Shown piece after piece: positions 10,047-20,584 of a stretch of 64,000 nucleotides of DNA; positions within the stretch are counted from its first letter, which is position 1, and every line of letters starts with the position of its first letter. The stretch comes from Euryodendron excelsum. Its lineage: Eukaryota; Streptophyta; Magnoliopsida; Ericales; Pentaphylacaceae. Position numbers and translations under genes: made by a program. The stretch spans positions 21,118,001 to 21,182,000 of the forward strand of contig CM065388.1 in assembly GCA_033060915.1 (NCBI GenBank), given 5' to 3'. Under the pieces are notes generated by a model. That model was not told the DNA's origin. It searched no databases and worked only from the letters and a program-made list of their open reading frames with translations.

Positions 10047-11109
10047 TATGCTTATTTTGTTAGACACTTTGGATTATATCTTATGCATTATAAGATGAGT
10101 TTTTCATTTAATGGGCATGATTGATACTTGATTTAGTTAGTGCACATATCTTGTATTATGAGTAGATGTCACCAGGCTTTATGATCGGCCCTCTCACACG
10201 AGCAATTGCCCTAGCGCTGAGATAGTGAGCAGGATGAGACACTAAATGATCACATAGATATCATGATAATGTGATCTCCTTAGCGCTTAGAAAGCGAGCA
10301 ATGGTTGATGCTTATTTACATGTCACCTTAGTAAGAGCTAAGATTAGACTGAATGAGTCAAACATCGAGTTATCTACACCTTTATGAAGCTTGTAAAAAG
10401 CCGGATGTGAGATTCTCTAGAAGCTCAAGTTAGGCGCTAGTGAGAGTGACTAGACTAATATTCGTATGGTGTTAGAGTGTGATAGACCCTAAGTGGGAGC
10501 TCCATCATAGCATACATATCATACTATATATGCTATAAGACGACCATTGTGGGAGTGGCAGAATAGATCCCTGCTTTGTCACTATGTGAGCCCCATGGAC
10601 TTTAAGTCCAAGTCTATACCCTTTGAGACTTAGAACTATGTCATGAATTTGAAGCTTGATGTTGTTACTTTAGCATTTTATCCAAGGGTTACGAGGAATA
10701 CAATCTAGCGGAGCATGTCTAAGAAAGCAGTTGAGTTTAGATGGATTGATATAAGTGGCTAAGGAAAGATCATTTGACATTACACTCATGATTTGTTGCT
10801 CATAGCCTGGGCTCTTGTGTTAATATTAGTTTTTGATATGATCATGAGCATAAATGCAGTGAGAGGTCTTACATGACTCTGTATTAGTTACTGGAGGGGT
10901 TAGAGGTGTAAGATCTGGTGTGGTTTGGTGATTTGGGATATACACGAGATGATTGAGTTAGTGTTATGTTAGTTAGATGGTAATTTAATATAACATTCCT
11001 CACCAGTACTTTTCTTGTCTATCGCATGCTTCATTTTCTTATATGAGTTAAACAGGATAAGAGATTTATGAGATGAGATTATGGATGCCCCTTATGTCCA
11101 AGTGGGAGA
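10047..11109 (+). other. 3' untranslated region and polypurine tract of copia A
   Basis: About 1 kb with no coding frame between the RNase H stop and the right LTR. It ends in AAGTGGGAGA (11100-11109), the polypurine tract that primes plus-strand synthesis, directly before the LTR start TGTTGCATGG. Confidence 0.7.
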
Positions 11110-11580
11110 TGTTGCATGGGGCCCACGGTATGTCCACATTGGCACATGGATATACATTCAGTATATATTTCACCTCCTATTGATAAGGAGATAATGAGTT
11201 ATCCTTATCAGATTTGAACTCCTAAAAGATAAAGATAAGTGGGTCTTATCTTTATCATGGTGAATATATGTTATACACAAAATATATCAGAGAATAACTT
11301 ACGTATTATCAGATACAGACTCTCTCTCTAGATTACTTTCTCTCTCTAGTTCTCTCTAAGGTTACCATCTTAGAGCCTTAAGATTTGGAACGTGTGTTCT
11401 TCGTATTGGACTCTTGTAGCCCTCTACTGTACGACGAGAAGAACACTTAGGAGATCTTGGATTGATTCGTGGTGTATTGTACATGTTGTGCGAAGGGCTT
11501 GTAAAGCAAGCAAGACAATCCATACATCATATTGTTATCCGTATAAGGTACTTTGTATACCACATATATATTTTCCTACA
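11110..11580 (+). repeat. 3' LTR of copia A
   Basis: 471 bases, TGTTGCATGG... to ...TTTTCCTACA, complete. From 11188 it aligns with 2692-3082. The GATA dyad (11228-11256) and TATA-like AATATATG at about 11263 are conserved. Confidence 0.9.
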
Positions 11581-12195
11581 TGTATATTATATATATGTGT
11601 GTGAGTGTGTGCAGATGTGTTGCGTGGAGTGTGTATATATTATAATGAATAGTACAACACTATTCATTTGGATGACTTTCCAAAGGAACAAGTTACATCT
11701 AACACCATACCTTCAACAGTGAAGGTATGGTGCATATCTCACTTTCATACGTTTTCTCACCATTATAAATATAGCCATGGGAAGATCAAAGATAAGGCAA
11801 ACGAGAATAAATAGAAAAAAGGGAGAAAAGGGGATGCATTCCATTCCTTAGTTTAGATAAATTAATTTCGCAGGTTCTTGTTGTAATTCAAATATTTTTA
11901 TTCAATTGCTTTCAATACATTTCGTATTTTCCTTAATACCATGGGTAGTTAGTTTAATTCTTAAAGCTAATTGTGAAGATCATTTGAGGATCTTAGGATA
12001 TGAACGGAGGTAATTGGGTTTTATCTTTAAAATCAAAATTTTCCTCTTTCTCATTCTCTCTCGACGAACTATTTCTCCAACTAGCAAGAACCATCAAACC
12101 TCTCCACAAATCACTCTAAACTCCTATTATATACTTATTTAGATCCCTCCAAACCTATTCCCAACCTCCATCAATCCCTTAACCAACTTCCACTC
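11581..12195 (+). repeat. Left LTR-like repeat of gypsy B
   Basis: Aligns with about 16200-16838 almost throughout: TATA box, R/U5-like part around ATACCATGGGTAGTTAGTTT, and a CT-rich tail ending ...CTCCATCAATCCC. There is no primer-binding site after it; the sequence changes directly to integrase-linker coding DNA. Confidence 0.75.
11703..11773 (+). promoter_or_regulatory. Perfect 13-bp hairpin plus TATA box in gypsy B repeat
   Basis: CACCATACCTTCA (11703-11715), 4-base loop ACAG, then the exact reverse complement TGAAGGTATGGTG (11720-11732); ATTATAAATATAG follows at about 11762. The right copy has the same at 16330-16342/16347-16359 with loop ACGG, and TATAAATATA at about 16391. Stem bases are all conserved between copies; the loop differs. 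Confidence 0.6.
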
Positions 12196-13486
12196 AGACT
12201 TTCATGGTTCATTGATATAGCTAACTTTTTGGCTACTGGCAAAATACCGTCACACTATTCTTACTTAGATAAACAAAAATTCTTCAAAAATGTGAGATAT
12301 TTCTTTTGGGATGATCCGTACTTGTTCAAGTATTGTCCCGATCAGATAATTCGTCAGTGTATTCCCAACAATGAGTTTTAATCTGTCACGAAGTTCTGTC
12401 ACTCCTATGCTTATAGTGGACACTTTAGTTCAAAAAAGATAGTTGCAAAGATTCTACAATCTAGTTTATATTGGCCCGCCATGTTCTGTAATGTTCACAC
12501 TTTTTGCATATCTTGTGATAGATGTCAACGATTAGGGAGTCTTTCAAGGAGACACATGATGCCCCTCAACCCCATTCTTACTTTTAAGATATTTGATTAT
12601 TGGGGTATTGATTTCATGGGACCCTTCTCTAGTTCGTTTGGATTCCTTTACATTTTTTTGGCCATTGATTACGTGTTTAAATGGGTGGAGGTCATTGCCT
12701 CTCGCACCAATGATCACCGTGTGGTAGTTCGAGGGCACATCTTTTCTCACTTTGGTATACCTCGAGCTATCATTAGTGATAATGGTTCTCATTTCTACAA
12801 TAGACCTGTTGGAATGTTAATGCAAAAGTATAGGGTTGTTTACAAGGTTAGTACACTTTATCATTCCCAAACTAGTGGCCAATTTAAGTTAACTAACTAG
12901 GAGATTAAGCACATTCTTGAGAAAACTATTAATCCTAATCATAAGGACTGATCCTTAAGGTTAATGGATACACTCTGGGCTTATAGAACTGCTTACAAAT
13001 CTGTGTTAGGTGCTTCTCCTTACAGGCTTGTATATGAGAAAGTATGTCACATTCTGGTGGAAATTGAACACAAGGCCTATCGGGCGATTCGCCAATCTAA
13101 TGAGAACATCGATGCAGCCAAGCTAGGAAGTTACAACTCAATGAACTTGAGGAATCCAAAACGATGCCTATGAGAATGCACATATCTCTAAGGCCAAGAT
13201 GAAAACATCCTATGACCAACACATCCTTCAAAAGTCTTTTCATATCGGTCAAAAAGTCTTGCTTGACAATTCTCAGTTACACTTGTTTCTTGGCAAATTG
13301 AAGAGTAAGTGGTATGGTCCTTATCTGGTAAGGGGTGTGTCATCGCATGGAGCGGTAGAAATTGAGAATCCTAGTAATGGGAATGTTTTTAAAGTTAATA
13401 GGCAAAGACTGAAGCTTTACCTTGAGAACCTTGTAGGTTTGGTTGAGAGTGTGGATTTACTGAATCCACTGTTAATTGTTAAAAAA
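12196..13486 (+). pseudogene. gypsy B integrase and C-terminal pol
   Basis: Starts in the RNase H-integrase linker ([15 protein letters not shown]). The HHCC zinc finger includes FCHSYAYSGHFSSKKI and HTFCISCDRC (about 12405-12530). In the core, GIDFMGPF carries the first Asp and IISDNGSHF the second. The position of the catalytic Glu (GQAEV in relatives) reads TSGQFKLTN, so Glu is lost. Stops lie at 12379-12381, 12898-12900 and near 12950, with a frameshift near 13115. The C-terminal part, 13199-13486, is open (LHLFLGKLKSKWYGPYLVRG, FKVNRQRLKLY) without a chromodomain. Confidence 0.85.
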
Positions 13487-13629
13487 TAGTAGTTTAGTTT
13501 GTACAATAGGGCTAGTGTATATAGTTTCCTAAGTAGTTTTCTATCAGTTAGGGAGGGGTATTGTTTTTCCCCTCCCTTTCTTTTCTTTTCTTCTTTGCCT
13601 CGAGGTCGTGGCGATCTTTTAGTTAGGGG

Positions 13630-13676
<47 letters not shown>

Positions 13677-15959
13677 AGGGGGGGGGGGGGGGGGGGGGGG
13701 AAGGGGTGGGACACTTCCATTTTTCGTTATTTGTTATTTTTGTTAGTCTTTGTGACTAGCAGACGTTAAAAAATTAGATAGTTATGTCTTTGCATATAGA
13801 TGGTAGAGTGCTTGCATTTGCGTGTTGTGTTAATTTGATGCTTCCATTCGGTTTCAGTGGCGAAATAATTCGCCGTGCAAGATTAGTGAGAAAAATTAAG
13901 CTTCAAGAGGAGAAAGCTCAACCTCTTATGGTTCGAAGCACTCTGGCTTGTAAGAGAAGAGCAAAGAGGCTAAATAGATGTCACCGCTATGCTAGACACA
14001 CATGTGTGAACAAATATTGCAAAGGGAGCAACTAATTAATCACAGAGAATCAGATTGTTTACTTAAAACATTATTAAGGGTAAAGTAAATGCCGAAGCAT
14101 TAAGACACCTGGGTTTCACCAGAATTGTAGTACCTTGATTTGGATGTCAATAGTCTAGATCGACTTTGTAATGACTAGCTGTTCTCAAGATGTGTTGTGC
14201 TATGTTTTTATGTGTATTCGTTTTACTTTATAATTACTTGCTTAATTTATCTGCAAATATGTTTTGCATATTATTTGTGTTTATTTTTGCATATTTTCAA
14301 AGTATTTTTCCAAAAAAAAAAACAAACAAACAAACAAAGCGTGCATATGACAAAAGATCGTGCAAACTATATTCAAATCTCTTATTGATTTATTTATTCT
14401 TAGGTGATGCATTATATTAAATTTGTTTATTACATTGAGATCTTCAGTAGAGGTTTGCATATCTTTTGCTGTTTTGCACTATCATTGATGAAATGCAACT
14501 GTAGATTTTAAGGATTTCTTTGAAACATGTTTTCATACACTTTTTAGCACAGTTTTTGTTTTATCTTTTTCCTTTTTATACAATTACAAGATTTTATCTT
14601 GACACATAGATAGAGACTATTCAACAGTACTCATATCATCATATCATGAAAAGTTTTGTATTTATACATATTGTACAGTTTTATCTTTACACAAGTGGAT
14701 ATTTTTTACCAAGTGAGCTTTAAAGCCAATCACGCCTTTCAGAATGTTTATATTTACTCTTTATGAAATTCTTTCACATCACTTATTCAATAGCTCCATT
14801 ATACTTGTATTTTACTTTATTGTTTTAATTGCTTAGGTAATTGAATATATTGCATTCTTAGAACTTTGAGATGTTGTGCACTTTCAAAAATGAATCAGGG
14901 TCATCTTTGATCTTTTGAGCCATAGATTTCTTCATTGATACAATTCCCTTGGACCCAATGTCAGATCTATTTCTTATATTTTGCTAAATATAACATTGTT
15001 AAAGTTTCTTCCCTACAAATATAAGTATCTTCACTTGTGAAAGTTAAATTGATAAAAATGGGGAGTTTTTTTGCAACACGATGAAAAAAACAAAAGAACC
15101 TAGAAAAGAAAGTAAGAAAGAAGGGGAGTAAAAGGAGATGAAAAAAAAAAAAAAAGAGAAGATATTGGTTTTTGAAAAGAAAAAAAAAATCAATCAAATG
15201 AAATTGGGAAATTGAAGGTACATATTCACTAATCATTGCATGCCTTAATCACACATGTTTTTAACATTTTACCCTTTCTTTTCCCATACCTTATACCTCA
15301 TGGCCAAGTTACAACCTAAACAAAGCCCTCGAGGATTTGAAGTGTACATTACTTGTTCATTCGCTCACTAAAGAATTCATCTATCAATTACTTGTGTGGT
15401 TTTAACATTGAGTATTCTTTCATGGAGCTATGTCAAGACGTCTCCCATGATATATATTCACATAATTTCTTTATGGTTATCTCTTTTGATTATAATTTAT
15501 ATTTACTCTCTTCCATGGACAACTAGTGTAAGATACCTGATTTCTTTCTTTTTGAGTGAATATCCATTGAGGTTGAATCAAAGCTTAAAGGATGACATTG
15601 TGTTTTTATGTTGTAATACCTTCCTTATCATATAATGAGCACACATACACAAAGCCTTTCATATGTTATTCTAAAACGTTATTTGCTTGTGTATTAAAAA
15701 GTAGAATAGATAAAATATACTTGTGTCTTGATATATGTCATACTTTGTCATCATTATCCTCACTTGTAGGCTACATTTAGACATTTGTTGGTATCATCAC
15801 TGAAAACCCTCACGAGATTATACTCATCCACTAGGGGTAACTTAGGGGTTTGAAGGTTTCGTGTATAGGTTAAATGCAACTTGTGATTCCTACAAAAGTG
15901 GAACATATATTCTTATCTTTTGAGTGTGCTTATTTGTTTTACTAGGGACTAGCAAAAAC
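13487..15959 (+). other. Non-coding tail of gypsy B
   Basis: About 2.5 kb between the pol stop and the right LTR. It holds a G-homopolymer block at 13632-13700, a small open frame at 13784-14035 (83 codons, rich in Arg/Lys, not recognised), an A/C tract at about 14311-14338 and AT-rich filler. Long 3' non-coding regions are usual for Athila/Tat elements. No second gene could be supported. Confidence 0.45.
13632..13700 (+). repeat. Poly-G tract (44 G, AA, 23 G)
   Basis: Uninterrupted G from 13632 to 13675, AA, then G from 13678 to 13700, then AA and shorter G runs. It gives spurious glycine-rich frames. It could form G-quadruplexes or reflect replication or assembly slippage. Confidence 0.85.
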
Positions 15960-16838
15960 TTAGTTGGGGGGTGTGATTGTAATCCAAGTCCCTAATTATA
16001 AGCTATTATTAGTAATTATTTATATAGTATTAATCATTTAAATGTAATTTTGGTATTCTTTTATATTTTTATGTTTTGTGTAGATTTAAGGCTAAAACCG
16101 AGCAAAAATGAAGCAAGCGAGTACACGAGACTTTACTTGAAATATATATGTTTGCAAGTGTGTATATATTATATGTGTGTGTGTGTGCGCGCGCGCATGT
16201 GTGTGTATATATTATATATGTGTGTGTGAGTATGTGCGATTGTGTTGCATGGAGTGTATATATATTGTAATGAATAGTAGAGCCCTATTCATTTGAATGA
16301 CTTTCGAAAGACACAAGTTACATCTAACACACCATACCTTCAACGGTGAAGGTATGGTGCATATCTCACTTTCATACGTCTTCTCACCATTATAAATATA
16401 GCCAAGGGAAGATCAAAGAGAAGTCAAATGGGAAGAAGCAAAAAAAAAAAAAAAAAAAGGGAGAAAAGGGGTTGCATTCCATTCCTTAGTTTAGATAAAT
16501 TAATTTCATGAGTTCTTATTGTAATTCAAATATTTTAATTCAATTGCGTTCAATACATTTCTTATTTTTCTTAATATCATGAGTAGTTAGTTTAATTCTT
16601 AGAGCCAATTGTAAAGATCATTTGAAGATCTTAGGATATCAATGGAGGTAATTGGGTTTTCATTGTTTTATCTTTAAAATCAAAATTTTCCTCTTTCTCA
16701 TTCTCTCTCGACAAACTATTTCTCCAACTGGTAAGAACCATCAAACCTCTCCACAAATCACTCTCAACTCCTATTATATACCTATTTCGATCCCTCCAAA
16801 CCTATTCCTAACCTCCATTAATCCTTTAATCAATCTCA
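15960..16838 (+). repeat. Polypurine tract and right LTR of gypsy B
   Basis: TTGGGGGG (about 15963-15968) precedes TGTGATTGTAATCC, the probable LTR start at 15969 (plus or minus 2). The LTR carries a TG/CG repeat, the 13-bp hairpin, a TATA box at about 16391, and an A-rich run after it. Homology with the left copy continues to about 16838, two bases before the ATG of the env-like ORF. The last about 180 bases (CT-rich) may instead belong to the env leader of the neighbouring SIRE element. Confidence 0.65.
16150..16262 (+). repeat. Alternating purine-pyrimidine (TG)n(CG)n(TG)n tract
   Basis: TGTATATATTATATG, then (TG)n, then GCGCGCGCGC at about 16187-16197, then TGTGTGTG and TATATA. Such alternation favours Z-DNA. 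The left copy at 11581-11640 keeps the TG/TA part without the CG block. Confidence 0.7.
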
Positions 16839-16839
16839 T

Positions 16840-18430
16840 ATGACACCAAAATCTGACAAGTCGAAAAAAGGAAAGAAAACCCTAGAAGTGTCGACACCCA
16901 AAGTGGCAGGAAGCAAAAAGAGAAAGGACCATAAGGAATCGTCTATGGGACATAGGAAGAAGAAGAAATAGAAGCGAACTATTCAAGATGAAGGGAAACT
17001 TGAAAGGAACAAGACCTACTTCTCCAGCACTGAGGCCGAAACTAAGTATTATTCAATATTTTCGTTGAAGCCTATTTTGAATGGTAGATGGATAAATTTT
17101 CAATTCTTTGCTAAAGAGAACTTTGAATTTGAATCTAGACGAGATGCTCTTGGTTGGAAGTCAATGACACAAATTACAGAAGATGGATATCTCGAATTAG
17201 TTGAGCAGTTATATGTCCATGCCAACATAGGGTTTGGCACACAAGACATTGATAGTTGGATAAAGGAGGTAACATTCACCATCACCAAAGATGTGATTTG
17301 TCATAATCTAGGAATTGGTAGTGGTGGTGAAGTTCAAAGGAAAGAGATAGATAGAAAAACTCAATTGACTGCTCTCTATGGAGAAGAAACTGCTACAAGT
17401 ATTCAACCCCTAGACAAGGACCTACATTTGGACCTTAGACTTATCCATCATTTCATGTACAGGATTTTAATTCCAAAAGGTGGAAAGTTTGAGTTTATCT
17501 ATGAAAATGAACTATTCTTTCTTTGGGCTTACATTAGCAACACCAAGATTGACTTGGCCATGATTATTTAGAAACATATTTTGAAAGCCCTCTAAAAAAA
17601 ATGAGTATGCCTTATGGAATGCTTTTAGACACTTTAAGGTTGACTTGATAGGAAAGAAGAAGAAGCCTCCTAAACCTTTATGTGATGAATACAATGAGAA
17701 AACCCTCAAGAAAATGGGTTATCATAAAGTGAAAAAGGTCTGGTCTTCTAAGAAGGAGAAGGGTGAAGGTATTGCATCCGTAAAGGGTAAACAAGTTGAA
17801 GAGGGTGAGTCTTCCAATGCTGAAACTGAGGGTGCCTCGAGGTAACTTTTTTCCTATGGGTCTTATTCTAACTAATAGGTTTGTGGATATGTCTCTACTC
17901 TTGGCAATCTTTAAAGGAATACAGATGTATAATGAGGAAATGCTTGCCAAAATATATGCAAAAGTTGACAATGGAGCTATAAGGCTAAAGGTTTTAGAGA
18001 CCAAAGTGAGAGCTATTGTCAATGATGGCCAGAAAATGAAGACAGATCTGCTAAGAGCCATTGACATCTCCACTGAACATTTGGGCAAGTATATCAAGAG
18101 AGTAGTTAGCATGGATTACAAACCTTTTAACTCCCTAGCAGCAGAATTTGAAGACCAAGAGGATAGTGAAGAAGAAGAGGAACGTGAATAAGAAGAAGAA
18201 ATAGAAGAAGAGGAGAAGAAAAAAGAGGTGAGGAACAAGAGGAACAAGAACCAGCTTTTGGAGAAAAGGAGAAGGAGGCAACTGATAAAGGTAAGAAAAC
18301 CGGAGCTTCTCAAGTCCCTAAATGTCCTGCTCCAACCAGAACCTACCACAGACATGGGCTAAGACCCAGACCTAGGAAGAGCTTCTCCAACACTCCAGAA
18401 AACCCAGTTGAACTCACACCATCACCTTCA
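16840..18430 (+). pseudogene. SIRE env-like / plant transposon ORF, broken
   Basis: ATG 16840 begins a Lys/Ser-rich N-terminus (MTPKSDKSKKGKKTLEVSTP), stop TAG 16969-16971. The frame continues with LKPILNGRWINFQF, ENFEFESRRDALGWKSM, LRLIHHFMYRILIPKG and ELFFLWAYISNTKIDLAMII, ending TAG 17569-17571. A frameshift follows, then a segment with CDEYNEKTLKKMGYHK and an acidic, coiled-coil-prone C-terminus (17796-18191). It is clearly homologous to 40862-41812 of element E. The family corresponds to what databases call putative plant transposon protein; its function is unknown. It is not a demonstrated envelope protein. Confidence 0.75.
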
Positions 18431-18603
18431 TCCTCTCCCAAAGACACTTGAAGTGACCTCATACCTGCATTCTCATTTGCATTTTCACTTCAACATGTTT
18501 ATTTTCTGAACTATATTAGTTTAAAAAGATGGTATGTCATCCTCAAGACTTTTGGTGTGTAATATGTTGGATCATTGGATGTTTTAACCCCTATTGATGC
18601 CTA

Positions 18604-18634
<31 letters not shown>

Positions 18635-19028
18635 ATGACATCTTTACGGTGAATGTTTGCATTTGTTGATTGGTTGGTTGGTTAAACTACTTTGTTTGTT
18701 GACTTATTTGTAACATTAATCTTGTTTCAAGATTTTTTACTTTTGTACCTGTCTTTTAATTATATTTCTAGCTCTTTTTGATTGATTGTCAAAAAGGAAG
18801 AGAGAAGTATTGTTGTTGCTTATTTTAGAAGTATCATTATTGCTTGTTTTATATGGATTAAAAAGCACTAAATGCTTAAATTTCTTAAGCAAGGGGGAAC
18901 AATAAATTTATTAAATAAGGGGGAGCAAATTCAGATATGAATTTCTATACTCTTGCACCAGCACACACATACTTAAGCTTATCATTCATGTTTTGAAAAG
19001 TTTTGTTAATCATCAAAATGGGGGAGAT
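18431..19028 (+). other. 3' UTR and polypurine tracts of SIRE remnant
   Basis: Includes an (AT)n tract at about 18602-18627, two accessory purine runs (AAGGGGGAAC near 18892, AAGGGGGAGC near 18918) and the terminal tract AATGGGGGAGAT (19017-19028) directly before the LTR start TGTTGACTCC. Confidence 0.7.
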
Positions 19029-19464
19029 TGTTGACTCCATGCCTTGATTTTGATGATAATAAAACTTTGTTTAGTATTTAATTGCTCTACTTAGTGTGCA
19101 GATTATATCATGCATTAATTAGACTATGACTTGAAGCTTTTTGAATATATTAAAGAACTTGTGAAGCTTATCAAGAAGAATTGAAGAGTGTATTGAAACC
19201 TTGAGAGGATGGAAGAAACTATATTGATTGAAGAGCCCTAGATGTAATCAAATTAAAATGATTCCATTTCCAAGAGATTGAATGTGCTAAAAATCAAGTG
19301 ATATGAATATCACAAGTCTTAGAAGATCTCTTAGAAGGTTTGATGAAGTCTCAACAAACCAAGTGAAGCCATGATTGATTGAAGAAGTTCTTGAAGAACA
19401 ACATGCATGGAAGGAGACATTTCAAGCCTTAGAAGTCTAATATGAAATATCATTGAAATGCTTA

Positions 19465-19604
19465 AAGGTTCGGAAGAAGGTTGAAGAAGTCCTACAAAAT
19501 GAAGTGTATGAAATTGACAAGAGTCGACACCTTCAAGGTTCGGAAGAAGGTTGAAGAAGTCTTACAAAATGAAGTGTATGAAATTGACAAGAGTCGACAC
19601 CTTC
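19465..19604 (+). repeat. 70-bp tandem duplication in SIRE LTR
   Basis: 19465-19534 and 19535-19604 are nearly identical (GGTTCGGAAGAAGGTTGAAG start; CCTAC versus CTTAC difference). Each unit contains one AGAGTCGACACC motif, so the duplication adds one motif to the array. Confidence 0.85.
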
Positions 19605-20087
19605 AACTACAGGAGAAGACACATGCATCCAGATTACATGACTTTCGAAATGTAATTAAAGGAGTCAACACCTTCAGCCATATAAGTCGACACATGCGTC
19701 TAGATTGCATGATTTTGAAAATGTACTTAAAGGAGTCGACACCTTCAGCTACAGGAGTCAATACATGTGTCTAGATTACATGACTTTGAAAATGTCCTTA
19801 AAAGAGTCAACACATGAGCCTACAGAAGTTGACACATCGAGACAGTGCCTTAGATATACATGCTAAAACTTAAAGGAGTCGACACTTCATTCATCAAGAG
19901 TCGACACATGGAGGCAGATTGCCTAAAGAGCTGTGCTCAGAACAGAAAGAAGTTGACACATGCAGCTAAAGAGTTGACCCATGCCACTGTAATGATTATA
20001 TTTTTAAACATTCTAAAGCTCTAATCTTGCATTTAATACAACCTCAACTACTTCCAACAACTAGAATCAATGCTAAGGCATATATAC
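19525..20087 (+). promoter_or_regulatory. GTCGACAC array followed by TATA box
   Basis: About twelve copies of GTCGACAC or one-base variants (GTCAACAC, GTTGACAC) between 19525 and 19982, with followers alternating between CTTC and ATG. The TATA box TATATACAAG is at 20081-20090, about 100 bases after the last copy. Confidence 0.6.
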
Positions 20088-20584
20088 AAGACTCCCACAA
20101 TATTTATACATGGAGAGGACACACATTTAAGTGCTGAATCGAATCTGAAAGCATAAACCCTAACTGTTATAGTTGCTTGCTGAGATATTAGGGCATTTAT
20201 TGATCTTACACTTGTTTTATCCACTCTTTGAGAGAGATACTTCATGTAAACTTCATTTACTCTATTTGGGTGAGTTTGTAAATATGTGAGTTTGAATGTT
20301 CTTGTTAAAAACACTTGTAAGTTTGAGTGAAGCTTGGACAAAATCACTCGAGGAGTTTGAGAGCTTGGAAAAAACACTTGTAAGAAGTGGGCTAGGCACT
20401 TGGTCAACTAGCACCTGCTTTGTAATTCTTCATTGTATAGTGGAAGAGCTTTCAAGGGGGTCTTGAGGGTGTAAACGTAGGTCACGAGTTGTGTTCGAAC
20501 CTTAGTAAATCATTGTGTCCATGTTGTGCTCTGTTTTTCATTTCTTGTTTGAGATTACCTGACCACATTGCACACACACTTTAA

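Larger units (their letters stand above)
2692..11580 (+). mobile_element. Ty1/copia element A, decayed, 5' LTR truncated
   Basis: Order is LTR, tRNA-Met-type primer site, gag, zinc knuckle, protease, integrase, RT, RNase H, long 3' UTR, polypurine tract, LTR. The integrase-before-RT order identifies the copia superfamily. The LTRs (2692-3082 and 11110-11580) are clearly alignable but diverged. The left LTR lacks its first about 80 bases, so no target duplication can be read. Many stops and frameshifts, and catalytic losses in protease and RT, mean it cannot move by itself. A later insertion at about 8441-9939 splits RNase H. The right LTR lies directly against the gypsy B repeat, so A probably inserted into that repeat. 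Confidence 0.9.
11581..16838 (+). mobile_element. Ty3/gypsy remnant B (Athila/Tat-like)
   Basis: Two directly repeated LTR-like segments (11581-12195 and 16160-16838, with the right copy extending left to 15967) flank a gypsy integrase-containing segment. Gag, protease, RT and RNase H are missing: the left repeat passes straight into the linker ahead of integrase. A polypurine tract precedes the right LTR. The left copy is cut off at its left by copia A, whose LTR ends exactly at 11580. The integrase lacks a chromodomain and has an Athila/Tat-type C-terminus. Confidence 0.75.
16840..20584 (+). mobile_element. 3' part of SIRE/Maximus-type copia element
   Basis: Contains an env-like ORF, a 3' UTR, purine tracts and an LTR in the order typical of SIRE-type copia elements. 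Gag and pol are absent: the left side is the gypsy B repeat, and the LTR is cut at about 20584 by copia C gag. The homologous complete arrangement is element E on the opposite strand at 38-55.7 kb. Confidence 0.75.
19029..20584 (+). repeat. 3' LTR of SIRE remnant, truncated at right
   Basis: Starts TGTTGACTCCATGCC after the polypurine tract. It resembles the LTRs of E and solo LTR G in start, layout and the GAG-CTTGGA repeats after the TATA box (20081). The terminal part found in E and G (with ...TTGGGTTGCC... and CCAACA) is missing; at about 20585 the sequence changes to copia gag. Confidence 0.8.

Noticed and set aside
11700..11735. Perfect hairpin as transcription terminator or microRNA precursor
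   Set aside because: Stem is only 13 bp, has no U-tract and sits upstream of a TATA box in an LTR; too short for a plant pre-miRNA.
13499..13759. 86-codon glycine-rich open frame
   Set aside because: It is only the poly-G tract read as GGG codons; no homology or start context.
14967..15236. 89-codon Phe-rich minus-strand frame suggesting membrane protein
   Set aside because: Composition follows from poly-A/GA tracts at 15085-15190; no family resemblance.
17678..18112. 144-codon minus-strand open frame with hydrophobic segments
   Set aside because: It lies antisense to the env-like ORF, whose homology to element E is clear; it is a complementary-strand artefact.
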